DNA of 64,000 nucleotides from Heliopora coerulea (lineage: Eukaryota; Cnidaria; Anthozoa; Scleralcyonacea; Helioporidae). Of this stretch, positions 41,643 through 50,708 are shown one piece after another; position 1 is the first letter of the stretch, and each line of letters starts with the position of its first letter. The stretch spans positions 2,185,816-2,249,815 of the forward strand of contig JASJOG010000032.1 of the NCBI GenBank assembly GCA_030142905.1, in the 5' to 3' direction. The position numbers were made by a program, and so were the translations under genes. The notes beneath the pieces are model-generated. The model searched no databases, had not been told where the DNA came from, and was given only the letters and a program-made list of their open reading frames with translations.

Positions 41643-41775
41643 TTCACACAAAAGTTTCACAAATGTGAAGTTAAAATGTGAAACTTTTCACACAAAAGTT
41701 TCACAAATGTGAAGCTAAAATGTGAAACTTTTCACACAAAAGTTTCACAAATGTGAAGCTAAAATGTGAAACTTT
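41643..41775. repeat. 44-bp tandem repeat, three copies, internally palindromic
   Basis: Units start at 41643, 41687 and 41731, nearly identical. Each contains AAAAGTTTCACA and TGTGAAACTTTT, an inverted pair able to form a hairpin. Located just inside the right TIR of the inner Polinton, with no counterpart at its left end. Could be an origin or terminator, or packaging signal. Confidence 0.9.
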
Positions 41776-41854
41776 TGTATTTCTAGCACATTTTGGTTTG
41801 TTGCTTTTTTGCATTTCTAACACATTTTGAGACCCACATTTTCAAATTTGGTCA

Positions 41855-42083
41855 AAATTTTTCTAGAGAATGTGACAAAATTGACTGATTTTGAGAATGT
41901 GATGAATTTGTTTAATTTCGAGAATCCGGTTTGAACCAGATTTAGGAAATGGGTGTGGTCACACAACAATTTTGATTGACAGGTGATGACATCATCATTA
42001 CAAAATTGGTGATGATGTCATCAATTTTCGGAAGCTCATTAAAATTCAGAAAATGCACTAGAATCCGGACATTACAGACTACT
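41855..42083. repeat. Right terminal inverted repeat of the inner Polinton
   Basis: Inverted match to 25195-25402; ends ACAGACTACT. The outer flank is AAACTC at 42084-42089, copying 25189-25194. Confidence 0.9.
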
Positions 42084-42499
42084 AAACTCCATTTTTTTCC
42101 ATTTTTTTTATTTCAGAAAACTCCCCCCCTTTGTCACTATAAATCACATCAGGTACAACATTTTCATCATCAACTATTTCTTTGAATTTTTCAGCAACAT
42201 AAAATGAATTTTTATTCCTCAATTTCTTAACCCAAACAAATCTACTATAAACATCTATCACAACCAACAAATACATCACACGAGAATTATATCGTTCCAT
42301 AAATGTCATATCCATCAAATCAATTTGCCATTGTTCATTACAGTATTTAACATCAACTTTCAAACGCTTGTATTTTTTGTTAACAGGAAAAAACAATTGC
42401 TCTCTATCATCCACAGCCACTTTTTTTTTTCAATTTAATATGTTTTGCAACTTGTTTAATAAAATCATCGTCAATCCTTTTCCTCTTCTTACTGGCCAT
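42084..42499 (-). pseudogene. N-terminal part of the outer integrase, cut by the inner Polinton
   Basis: ATG at 42499 (MASKKRKRIDDDFIKQ). A run of ten A near 42425 puts the next part in another frame. The core follows, with WQIDLMDM (first D) near 42330 and VIYSDKGGEF (second D) near 42140; the inner element starts just after. The E of the triad and the C-terminus are at 24692-25194. It was disabled by insertion in addition to small lesions. Confidence 0.85.
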
Positions 42500-42509
42500 C
42501 ACATCACAA

Positions 42510-43481
42510 TCACATCATAATCTTCAAAGACAATATTTTGTTTTCTTCAATGTTTTTTTTTTTCGTGGGAGGACCTCTGTTATAAATTCCTCCCACAGAT
42601 GTGACTGTGGAAGATGAACCACGAGAGGATTGAGATTGTTGTTGTTGTTGATCAGCAACACCACGTGCAGCAGAACGAGTGGCTCTCAATATTCTGCATA
42701 ACTCATGAACTTTCTTCTCATTTCTCACAAAATAATCAGGATCAAAGTTTTCATCCACAGCTTTCAAATCATTGGAATATTGACGAATAATGGATATTCT
42801 CGACACCGACCAATCCTCTTTGTCGTAATTTAACTGAAATGTTAAATATTTAAAAAGTTCTGTATGTCTTTTGAAAAACCTTTCGTCCATCCCATCACTT
42901 TCTGGAAAAATTCTTGCATTATCCACTCTCAAATGAGGGTAACTATCAAGAACATCTCTTTGAAACTCATTCATTCTATCAACAAGAACTTCGAAATCTT
43001 CATTCTTTTTGAATTTGATACTCTCAAAACGATTCGACTCTTCATCATAATCTGGTTTCAATACTTCGACACATAAATTTGATCTGGTGGGATTATCATC
43101 AAGATCTTCATTATCCAAGTCAATCACGACCGCTTTCTGTTTCTGGATGGCCTTTTTCTTTTGAAAACCCGTTTCCCAATTTCCAAATTGTTCATTAAAC
43201 AAAAAAACAAGACGTTTTGTCTGTTTGACAGCAATTTCCACGATAGGTTCATCTCTATCTTTCAACAATGGAAGAGAGTTTATGATTGCAGGTAAATCTT
43301 TGAAATCAAAGACAAATTTCGCTGCTCTCATAAAGCTCAAACCATCCACCACATCGGGACAAGCTCTATATATTTGCACTTCTCTTTTGTTTGGATCAAA
43401 ACATACTTGTTAGACAGATCCATCTTCATATGCAGCAACGGTTGTAATATGAGATACACTTTGTCTATGATAAACTTCCAT
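42510..43481 (-). pseudogene. Unknown outer-Polinton protein, one in-frame TAA near the start
   Basis: Starts MEVYHRQSVSHITTVAAYED at 43481. TAA after about 24 codons, then 300 codons open to 42510. The C-terminus has a glutamine/serine-rich linker (GVADQQQQQSQSSRGSSS) and a basic end. Contains FDFKDLPAIINSLPLLKD and a charged middle. No known domain. It lies upstream of the integrase on the same strand. Confidence 0.5.
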
Positions 43482-43487
43482 TTTTTT

Positions 43488-43799
43488 TCAGAACACTGTA
43501 TAACAGTCATATGTTGGCTTCACAAAACCAAAATATTCTGAATCCCTCTGACCTTTCAACAAATTTATAAATGCAACATCATCAACCTTATTTTCAAATT
43601 CATAAGGCAAAGACAACATCAACTCATTTCCATACACTTTAAAACACTTGAATGAATTGAAAAACACCAATTTATCATTTGAACCTTCAATATCATAATA
43701 ACAATCATGCAACAATTCTCCATTTTTCAAATGATTCAATGTTTTTTTCACATCATCACTATCAGTATACACATGATAATGAAAAAAAGACTCACTCAT
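43488..43799 (-). CDS. Unknown protein, 103 aa
   Basis: ATG at 43799 (MSESFFHYHVYTDSDD), intact. Mixed alpha/beta with KVYGNELMLSLPYEFEN. Six nt before the 43481 gene start; 2 nt after the stop of the 43802 gene. Such tight packing suggests a co-transcribed or very compact block. Confidence 0.6.
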   Translation of the reverse strand: MSESFFHYHVYTDSDDVKKTLNHLKNGELLHDCYYDIEGSNDKLVFFNSFKCFKVYGNELMLSLPYEFENKVDDVAFINLLKGQRDSEYFGFVKPTYDCYTVF

Positions 43800-43801
43800 A
43801 T

Positions 43802-44653
43802 TTATTTCCCTGATTGTTTTTTTTTTTTTGGATTGAATTGAACGTGCATTTTGAAATTATGAAAGACGTTAAAACCAATCAACAACAAATCTCCACTTGT
43901 CATTTTCACCAGCATTTTCTCTAGAGCTTTAAAACATTTCACACATTGGTACATCGCCATCACTTGATTTCTGAATTCAGGGTAAGCAAAATAACCCTTA
44001 ATCACTCTATAATTGATATTTGGATTTCTTTTGACCCATTCTCGAAAAGAAGAAAAACATGTTATACCAAAAAAACATATTTTACCCAAAAAGAAATTTG
44101 AAGTCAACATCAACCCTTCATGCTTAAATTTACATCCCAATACAAAAGAATCATGATGAACCAAATAGTTTTCACCAACACACATTGATGATCTACATTG
44201 AAGTCCTGACTCATTTGCCAAAGCATGTCCATCATTCACAGAAATTATATTCATTTTGTAAGAAAAAGTGTGTTTTCTCATCCGAACATCACCATTCCCA
44301 CATTTCACAAGATAAAAATACCTAACACAAGGAATAGGTATCTTGTAATAATCATTGCAAACATTAAAAATCGCATACATGAGACACATATCGCAAACAA
44401 TATATCCATTGAACAACACTCTGAAAAAATTTGGAAGTTCTTTATCTTTTTCAATTTCTTGCAAAGGTATATCCCATAAACAACATAGATTCAAGTATCT
44501 TTCCATTCCTTTCTCATTATTTCTTTTCACAAGAAATTTCTCATAAAGTGTTTTACACGTGAAATACAAGGAATAAACACGAGGATCATTTCCCATATAT
44601 TGCACCACACCCACAAAAACTTGCAAAATTAAATCTTGATTTCTTGTCAACAT
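43802..44653 (-). CDS. F-box-like accessory protein, 283 aa (intact paralogue of 7917-8739)
   Basis: ATG at 44653 (MLTRNQDLILQVFVGVVQYM). The N-terminus with SLYFTCKTLYEKFL has a weak F-box-like layout (helix, then a C-K-x-L-Y-E type motif), as seen in many viral proteins that hijack ubiquitin ligases; this is tentative. The body has CDMC and CVKC cysteine pairs. The left-zone copy at 7917-8739 is frameshifted. The C-terminus is basic (NPKKKKQSGK). Overlaps no neighbour but abuts the 44655 gene. Confidence 0.55.
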   Translation of the reverse strand: MLTRNQDLILQVFVGVVQYMGNDPRVYSLYFTCKTLYEKFLVKRNNEKGMERYLNLCCLWDIPLQEIEKDKELPNFFRVLFNGYIVCDMCLMYAIFNVCNDYYKIPIPCVRYFYLVKCGNGDVRMRKHTFSYKMNIISVNDGHALANESGLQCRSSMCVGENYLVHHDSFVLGCKFKHEGLMLTSNFFLGKICFFGITCFSSFREWVKRNPNINYRVIKGYFAYPEFRNQVMAMYQCVKCFKALEKMLVKMTSGDLLLIGFNVFHNFKMHVQFNPKKKKQSGK

Positions 44654-44654
44654 A

Positions 44655-44999
44655 TCAACAACATTCACAAACCAAACAATAATGATCCAATTCCTGACTT
44701 ATCATGCAAACAAAAAAATCATCCCACTCCTTTTTATCAACATACATGAGATTTTTAAAATATTCATAAATAGTATTAACATTCAAAGTGTTTGAACCCA
44801 TTTCCGTTGACATGTCAATTTGAATCTCAACATATGCATAATATTGTTTTTCATCCGTCATTTCCAACAAAAACCATGCTCCATCTTTATCAATAATATT
44901 TTCGTAAGCATATCTCCCATCGTAAAACAAAATTTGCTTAATATTTTTCAACTTCAACTTTGTTGATTCTTCGCACCACTTATTCACAATTTCAATCAT
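44655..44999 (-). CDS. Unknown accessory protein, 114 aa
   Basis: ATG at 44999 (MIEIVNKWCEESTKLK), intact. Its ATG overlaps the previous gene's TGA (ATGA). Contains KQILFYDGRYAYENI, which resembles the broken 9295-9702 protein in the left zone. Ends with a cysteine cluster (CLVCECC). Function unknown. Confidence 0.55.
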   Translation of the reverse strand: MIEIVNKWCEESTKLKLKNIKQILFYDGRYAYENIIDKDGAWFLLEMTDEKQYYAYVEIQIDMSTEMGSNTLNVNTIYEYFKNLMYVDKKEWDDFFVCMISQELDHYCLVCECC

Positions 45000-45289
45000 A
45001 CTTGCCAGACGATAAATTCTTTCATGAATTCAGTGTCACAGCAATAATTCAATTTATCAACAATTTCGTATTCTTTATCATACAAAACTTCAGCAATCAA
45101 TGATTTCAAAGCACGATTCGCCAAACAGGTGTTGGACTCCAAATAACACGCGCCAGCATGTTCATCATCGTTCGTCATAAGAGAATGACTACAAGCGAAA
45201 ACTTTGACTTCAAACACTTTGTCAAACTGTAATTCCATAGTCAGCATATTCAAAAAAAACATTATGAAACAGAGATTTGGAAACTCCAT
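44996..45289 (-). CDS. Unknown accessory protein, 97 aa, possible 5' intron
   Basis: ATG at 45289 (MEFPNLCFIMFFLNML), hydrophobic start, then MELQFDKVFEVKVFACSHSL. Directly upstream on the minus strand is a sequence like a spliced leader: GAG|GTAAGT near 45340 and TTTCTGAAAG just before ATG. Its stop TGA overlaps the next ATG by 4 nt. Confidence 0.5.
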   Translation of the reverse strand: MEFPNLCFIMFFLNMLTMELQFDKVFEVKVFACSHSLMTNDDEHAGACYLESNTCLANRALKSLIAEVLYDKEYEIVDKLNYCCDTEFMKEFIVWQV

Positions 45290-45544
45290 CTTTCAGAAAC
45301 AAATAACAAGCATTATCAGACATTTTCAATTCAACTTACCTCAGAATCAGAAAGTATCCAAACTTTATACAAATACAAAGAAAACCTCAACACGTTCACC
45401 TTCATCACACACACACACAAAGCAAATTAACAGACACTTGAAATTCAATTCTGAAATCACGCCACTTTCCAACGTCACATTGACGCAAATCCGGTTTGTG
45501 ATTTGAATAAATTTCATATCTGTAAATACGATTTTTTTTGATAA

Positions 45545-45860
45545 AATCTTTAATATCCATCCGATTTCAACATATTTGGTATCAAAATGATCGCTTGACT
45601 CTAGCAATCGTTTTGACACCACTTTGAACATAAACGGTAAAGAGCGCCAGAAATCACGAAAGAAATTCCAAACTCAATTGTCAAAACACCCGTAAATTCA
45701 ATTTTTTTTATAAAATCTTCAATATCCATTCGATTTCAACATATTTGGTATCAAAATGATCGCTTGACTCTGGCGATCATTTTGATACCACTTTGAACAC
45801 AAACAGTAAGGAGTGCAAGAAATTACGAAAGAAATTCCAAACTCAAGTGTTTTCAAGTGT
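45545..45860. repeat. Duplicated block with a perfect 18-bp inverted repeat
   Basis: Two direct copies of about 150 bp (45545-45690 and 45720-45860) share CGATTTCAACATATTTGGTA, then AAATGATCGCTTGACTCT, and AAGAAATTCCAAACTCAA. In the second copy TGGTATCAAAATGATCGC (45746-45763) and its exact reverse complement (45773-45790) flank TTGACTCTG. In the first copy the right arm has decayed. It lies between divergent genes, so it may be a regulatory palindrome or origin. Confidence 0.85.
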
Positions 45861-45988
45861 ATTGATATTCTGTTTGACAGCAACCGTGAGAAATGCAAAT
45901 TCTCGTCAAAACAATCACAATTATTCACGAGAAAGACGACAAAGTAAACAAGACTCAAGACTCAAACGTATGTTCATCGATTTTCAAA

Positions 45989-46801
45989 ATGTCACAAGGA
46001 AAACGAAAGCATCATCTAACAAAATTATTACGGATAGCCCACAGAGATGCAGTGTCAAACCGAGATTTTCCCATAGATCCATATGGAATACCAAATATAC
46101 TAAAAAACGTTGAAAGAAAAATGACCAAACCATCAACCGCAACTTGGACAACAACATCTGGATTGACTTCGGAACCCAAAGTCATGGGACCAAAAACATT
46201 TTATGCCAAGACATCAGGTTTTCAAAACGATAGTTACACTTCCAACAGCGAAACCACCATATCAGCATCTTTTGCCACAAACACAAATTTCAAAATTGGA
46301 GAAGATTCTTACATGGATTTGAACAAGGTCAGAGTCATAACAAAATTGAAAGTAATTTGTACTTCAAACGTAAATTCAAGCAGAATATTATATCCAACCG
46401 TACAATCATCAATTTCAAAAGATGACCCACCAACACAAGATAGTTACAAAACCCAGATTGAAGCTTTCAGATTAAACCCAGGTGGTTATCAAGGATTCAA
46501 CATATACAAAATCACCAAAGACCAATGGGACAACAAAAACACCAAAAAATTTAGTGATTTATTAAGTAACGAATCTTTATTCAAATCTGGAGAATTTCAT
46601 CATTCAGAAATTCCTTATGAGATTGATAATATTTCATGGGTTTTGAAAAAACAAGAAGACTTAATTCTCTGGCCAAGATTCAACTTTTTTCATTCACTTA
46701 ACACAGACTATATCGTCACACCAACCCTTTTGCAAGCAGTGTCAGTTCGCTTACCTTATTATGAATATGGATTAGATATTAATTACTTTGACATTAAATA
46801 A
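45989..46801 (+). CDS. Unknown structural-type protein, 270 aa
   Basis: ATG at 45989 (MSQGKRKHHLTKLLRIAHRD); the frame is open from 45893 but the later ATG is preferred because the first 32 codons look non-coding. Beta-rich with PKVMGPKTFYAKTSGFQND and a C-terminus SVRLPYYEYGLDINYF. Intact. The beta-rich make-up and length would fit a virion protein. No family recognised. Confidence 0.55.
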   Translation: MSQGKRKHHLTKLLRIAHRDAVSNRDFPIDPYGIPNILKNVERKMTKPSTATWTTTSGLTSEPKVMGPKTFYAKTSGFQNDSYTSNSETTISASFATNTNFKIGEDSYMDLNKVRVITKLKVICTSNVNSSRILYPTVQSSISKDDPPTQDSYKTQIEAFRLNPGGYQGFNIYKITKDQWDNKNTKKFSDLLSNESLFKSGEFHHSEIPYEIDNISWVLKKQEDLILWPRFNFFHSLNTDYIVTPTLLQAVSVRLPYYEYGLDINYFDIK

Positions 46802-46805
46802 AAAT

Positions 46806-47219
46806 TTATTTCCTATTCCTTTTACAAAAATGATAAGCAGATTTAAATTCACTCCCAGTATATTCATAATCAGGCTGTCCCAATGAACGAATCAAATCAC
46901 AATATTTCCATTGCAATCCTCTAATCCATGGCGTCGACTTGATAACAGGAACAATATCATTATCCAAAATAAATCCATTTCCCAAATAAGCAGAAGTCAC
47001 AGTTTTATAAAATGAAAAAGTCGCATAACAAACTTCTTTTTCGTAAGCACGATGATACACAGGCTTTGAAATCAAAATATATCTTGTGTGGCTTTTATTG
47101 GCCAATTCGATCACATAATTGTCTTTATTCCAATCTTTGGTCAAAATAACACCAAGCCAATACACCCTTTCCAATTTACGTTCATATGGTTTCTTTTTTG
47201 GTTTGGAAATAGTATCCAT
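46806..47219 (-). CDS. Unknown protein, 137 aa
   Basis: ATG at 47219 (MDTISKPKKKPYERKLERVY), intact. Basic N-terminus, then VYWLGVILTKDWNKDNYVIE and a closing basic HFCKRNRK. Convergent with the 46801 gene (4 nt apart). No family recognised. Confidence 0.55.
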   Translation of the reverse strand: MDTISKPKKKPYERKLERVYWLGVILTKDWNKDNYVIELANKSHTRYILISKPVYHRAYEKEVCYATFSFYKTVTSAYLGNGFILDNDIVPVIKSTPWIRGLQWKYCDLIRSLGQPDYEYTGSEFKSAYHFCKRNRK

Positions 47220-48339
47220 TATTCTTCACACTCTGCATCAATGAAAATTATTTATGAAAATATAACTCTATTCCTTCAATGTCATAATAATATGACCTTT
47301 GAAGAAGCAGAGTCACATTCACACACACACAGCAGCATCATCATTTTTTTTTTGACTCAGCATTCGTTTCCAAAAAACATGGAGAAGCGAATGATGAGCC
47401 AACAAAAAAACAAAAACTTGACATCCATTCATTCACACCTTAACATTTGAACAAAAAAAAAAATTTTCACCAACTCCTTCAATGTATGCGAAAAAATCCG
47501 CAAACACTTGAAGGAATTGTGAAAACACATTCTTTCATCCATCTTCATTCTTTCAAATCTTGAACACATCCTGAAAAACATGAAATTTCCAAGAGCTTCC
47601 TCAAACGTTTCCACAAAAAAACAGAAACACTTGAAGAAGCTTTTTGAAAACACACATTTCTTCCAAATTCAAAGAAGAACATCAAGCAAATTTCCCTAAA
47701 TCATATCCCAAAAAGGTTCAAAAATGCCATTTCAGGAAGATGATTGGGAAAAATACTTCATCTTTTCTTCTTGCTCCAAAAAACGAATATTAAGCGAATT
47801 TCAAAATCATCCTCCAGAAATGGTTTCAAAAAACCATTTGAGGAAAATGAAATGGAAAAACACTCTGTCTTCTTCTTCCCAAGAACAAAATCAAGCAAAT
47901 TGTTTACCATCCCCCTGAAATGTCCTCAAAATAAACATTTGAAGAAGCTGATTGAACAAAATACTCCATCATCTTCTTCCTTGAAATTTTCCCTGGTAAA
48001 AACATATCATTTCTTTATTTGCCATCCACCTTGGATCACTTTAATGGTGATCACAAGGAAGCCGAGAAACAAAAAACAATTTTCCATTATCCTTCTTCTT
48101 TTCTCAAAATCTTCCATAAAAGCAAAATATTATCATCATGAGATGCCTCAAATGTTTTCTCAAACACCTAAAACATTCAATACATCCCATAAAAATATAT
48201 TTAAATCAAAACTCAATCAAAGATGTCTTCTCAAAAGAAACCTCATGAAATACACTTGTAAAATACAATATGACACAAACAATCAAATTTGCCAATCATC
48301 CATCCAAAAAAAAATGAATGGATAATGGGACAAATTTGT
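47220..48339. repeat. Gene-free zone with degenerate repeats of about 100-110 bp
   Basis: Repeated blocks from about 47640 to 48030 share the order: (a)catTTGAGGAAnATGA, then GGAAAAACACT..., then a C/T-rich TCTTCTTCTTCC-like part, then AATTTTC or AAAATCAAG, then CATCCnCC. Weaker copies run back to about 47480. Long open frames here are repeats. One possible reading is relic coding DNA; I see no gene. Confidence 0.6.
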
Positions 48340-48564
48340 TCACTTGAACAAATATCTCAATTCATCTGGACACAAAACTTGAAACAAAATTATTTCCATC
48401 GCCCATGCATCTGTTTCATCAAAATAAGTTTCATCGTTCAACACAATATCAAAGAATTCTTCAACATCTTTGGCTTCACTTTCTGTCAATTCAGTTCCCT
48501 CACAAGCACTCCAATCAATCAAAATTTCTTCTTGGACACCACCTTTATTTTCTTTCTCCTCCAT
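48340..48564 (-). CDS. Acidic accessory protein, 74 aa; upstream part (to 48800) in another frame
   Basis: ATG at 48564 (MEEKENKGGVQEEILIDW), acidic helix-rich (EAKDVEEFFDIVLND). Upstream 48582-48800 has an open frame without ATG (TDWRRNSPMFLLEFFFPELV), and the reading joins it after a one-base change near 48600. It may therefore be the end of a longer broken gene of about 150 codons. No family recognised. Confidence 0.45.
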   Translation of the reverse strand: MEEKENKGGVQEEILIDWSACEGTELTESEAKDVEEFFDIVLNDETYFDETDAWAMEIILFQVLCPDELRYLFK

Positions 48565-48800
48565 TTGATAAAAATCTTCAACTAAAAACAATATCCACAC
48601 AAATCAATACATACTGGTCGATGATTACAAATGAGAAGCATCAGCCAGCATATATCAATTAATGCAAAACAACTTATTTGATATTCTTTCCCATTATCCA
48701 AGTGATCATCAAAACATGCAACAACCAACTCAGGGAAGAAAAACTCCAATAAAAACATAGGAGAATTTCTTCTCCAATCGGTCAATCCGTATAAACACAC

Positions 48801-49256
48801 AAATTCATAAAATTATGAATGAATTTTCCCAACAAAAAATGTGGGGAAATGTCCATCCATAATTCAACAAAATTCAACTTCACACTTGAACACATATCAA
48901 TTTTCACAAAATGGTGTGCAACGCTCCCAGTAAGACAAAACAATACTGAAAGCTTTCCTCACCACCTCATGAAAATCACATTTCTTCTTCTTCTTCTTCG
49001 GTTGATCTAAACATGAAAAACATCGAATCAATTTGAGTGTTATATTCAAAAAAATATAACGCTCACCATGATTTGACATCATTCATACCAATCCACAAAA
49101 ACATATTTCCCTCACCATCTTTCACACAAACACAAAGATATACTCACATGAACTCCGACTCTCAACCACAAGATCCAAACTAACCCAACAAAACGAATGA
49201 CGAGAATTTATACAGGCACAAAATGCAAATCAGATCAAAAATAACTCACCCGTTTG
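48801..49256. other. No gene seen
   Basis: A/C-rich spacer with a (CTT)n tract near 48985. No convincing frame in either strand. Confidence 0.45.
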
Positions 49257-49604
49257 TTATTTCCATATAGTGACAACCACATAAATTCCTTTGAAACTCA
49301 CAAATGTTTTCAAATTCAGGCAAAAGATATTTTCTCCACATTGACACACATATAAAGAATCAATTTTCGTTCCTAAATTTTGCAAACACACATAGACGGA
49401 TTTCACCTCATCAATATCATAATTGATAACGAAAAGTTCATCTCCAATTGTCAAATTTTCAATTCCTTTTGCCATCAATTTTTGATAGGGAATCATATCA
49501 CTTAGTTTTTCCCCAGCTTTTCGGAACAATGTCCGACACACACACGGCATTCTAATAAAACCTTCGTTGAGATATTTAATGGATGCCATTTCAACAACAG
49601 TCAT
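49257..49604 (-). CDS. Unknown accessory protein with cysteine pairs, 115 aa
   Basis: ATG at 49604 (MTVVEMASIKYLNEGFIR). Cysteine motifs CVC, VC and CQC are spaced across the protein (MPCVCRTLF, SVYVCLQNLG, YVCQCGEN). The last pair reads like a half zinc site. Intact, right accessory zone. No family recognised. Confidence 0.5.
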   Translation of the reverse strand: MTVVEMASIKYLNEGFIRMPCVCRTLFRKAGEKLSDMIPYQKLMAKGIENLTIGDELFVINYDIDEVKSVYVCLQNLGTKIDSLYVCQCGENIFCLNLKTFVSFKGIYVVVTIWK

Positions 49605-49716
49605 TCAATCACATAACCAACACCCTAACTCATTCAAACCGTTTTAAAAATCAAGCACCGTAACTGACAATAATTTATTCATCAATCACAAGAAGAAACC
49701 ACAAGAAGAACACAAG

Positions 49717-50102
49717 GTAAGAATCAAATATTTTTGCTTTCATTTCGAACAAAACATCAACAAACCATACCCAATAACTTCACAAACATTTCACCAAAAA
49801 ATTTTTTTCAAATTCGTAGAGAATTCAACTCCTATGTTCGAAAACAATTCTTGGGAAAATCATTCAATCAAAACGAACAAACACTTACCAACAAAATCGT
49901 CAAATATCTTCAAAACCGTTTCAGGTAAGGAAACAAGTTTCACATTGTTTTGTGAGGAAAATTTCAGCGATTCTTTTGACACGTTTTTCAACACCACCAA
50001 ACCAACATGAACATTTTCATCTCAATTTGCCCCCTCTTCTCACAGCAAAACTTCCTCAAATAGCCGCCGCATTTCTTCAACAACAACAAAATCATAACCA
50101 AA
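49717..50102 (+). other. Possible small spliced gene with two introns
   Basis: Consensus GT-AG segments: 49717-49819 (CACAAG|GTAAGA .. TTCGTAG) and 49925-50045 (TTTCAG|GTAAGG .. TTCTCACAG, with an alternative acceptor at 49967). The exon between reads EFNSYVRKQFLGKSFNQNEQ and continues helical. After the second intron the frame ends SSTTTKS just before the ATG at 50103. No ATG was found in the first exon. RNA evidence is needed. Confidence 0.3.
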
Positions 50103-50459
50103 ATGGGAGTCGGAATCGGGATGGCACATGCTTGGTTAAGAGCAATACGAGAAGGACACAAAGCAAGACAAACGATGGCTCACTTAAGCAAACGTAGATG
50201 GAATTATTTGGGAAAACGACTCCACCAATACCAAAGAGGACGTGGATCAAACGAAGCGGGAGGTTTTGGCGGTGAAATATTCAAAGCGTTTGTGAGAAGT
50301 CAACTACGACGCGACCAACAAGGTTCAGGACTTGGAATTCCACTCATGATGCTGGCCAGTTGGGGAATCAACAAAATTCGGAAGAAAATTCAAAAAGGCT
50401 CAGGAAAAAGAAGAAGAACAACAACAACAAGACCCACACACACTTTATTGACACAATAA
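50103..50459 (+). CDS. Basic core protein with three QxGxG sites, 118 aa
   Basis: ATG at 50103 (MGVGIGMAHAWLRAIREGHK). QRGRG (HQYQRGRGSNEAGG), QQGSG (DQQGSGLGIPLMML) and QKGSG (KIQKGSGKRRRTTTT) all fit the adenain cleavage pattern. Basic and arginine/threonine-rich C-terminus, plus hydrophobic segment GIPLMMLASWGI. Pattern shared with the basic proteins at 23275-23724, far away in the same element. Likely DNA-binding or membrane-active virion protein processed by the protease. Confidence 0.65.
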   Translation: MGVGIGMAHAWLRAIREGHKARQTMAHLSKRRWNYLGKRLHQYQRGRGSNEAGGFGGEIFKAFVRSQLRRDQQGSGLGIPLMMLASWGINKIRKKIQKGSGKRRRTTTTRPTHTLLTQ

Positions 50460-50547
50460 AAAGGTACAATTCTCAATTTCATCCTGCAGCGGAAAAACAC
50501 ACGTAATATCTCAATCTCACAACATAGGGAACATAAGAAAGATGATC

Positions 50548-50708
50548 CTAATTTGTAACATAATATTGATAAAAAAGATTGTTATTCAATTTTAACCACT
50601 GTTCATAAAACACACAATCTTCCGCAAACTTTTTGTCAGTCACTCTGTAAATTTCAATTCCATGCTCATTATAATGTCTTCTTCTGTCACATCTCTCAAC
50701 CAATCCAT
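50548..50708 (-). CDS. Small ORF at the right end, frameshifted near its start
   Basis: ATG at 50708 (MDWLRDVTEED) runs into a stop; a one-base change near 50695 would lead into RRRHYNEHGIEIYRVTDKK .. FYEQWLKLNNNLFYQYY. Minus-strand, just inside the TIR. Short, so only moderately likely to be a gene. Confidence 0.3.

Larger units (their letters stand above)
25195..42083. mobile_element. Inner Polinton, 16.9 kb, inserted in the outer integrase gene
   Basis: Ends are AGTAGTCTGT inverted at both sides, flanked by the direct repeat AAACTC. Gene set: PolB (minus), small membrane and DNA-binding proteins, fibre, penton-like protein, integrase with chromodomain (plus), capsid protein, packaging ATPase and a predicted myristoylated protein. 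Minus-strand genes fill the left half and plus-strand genes the right, diverging at 36164-36184. The capsid and polymerase belong to a different Polinton lineage from the outer ones. No adenain-type protease was found. Confidence 0.93.
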
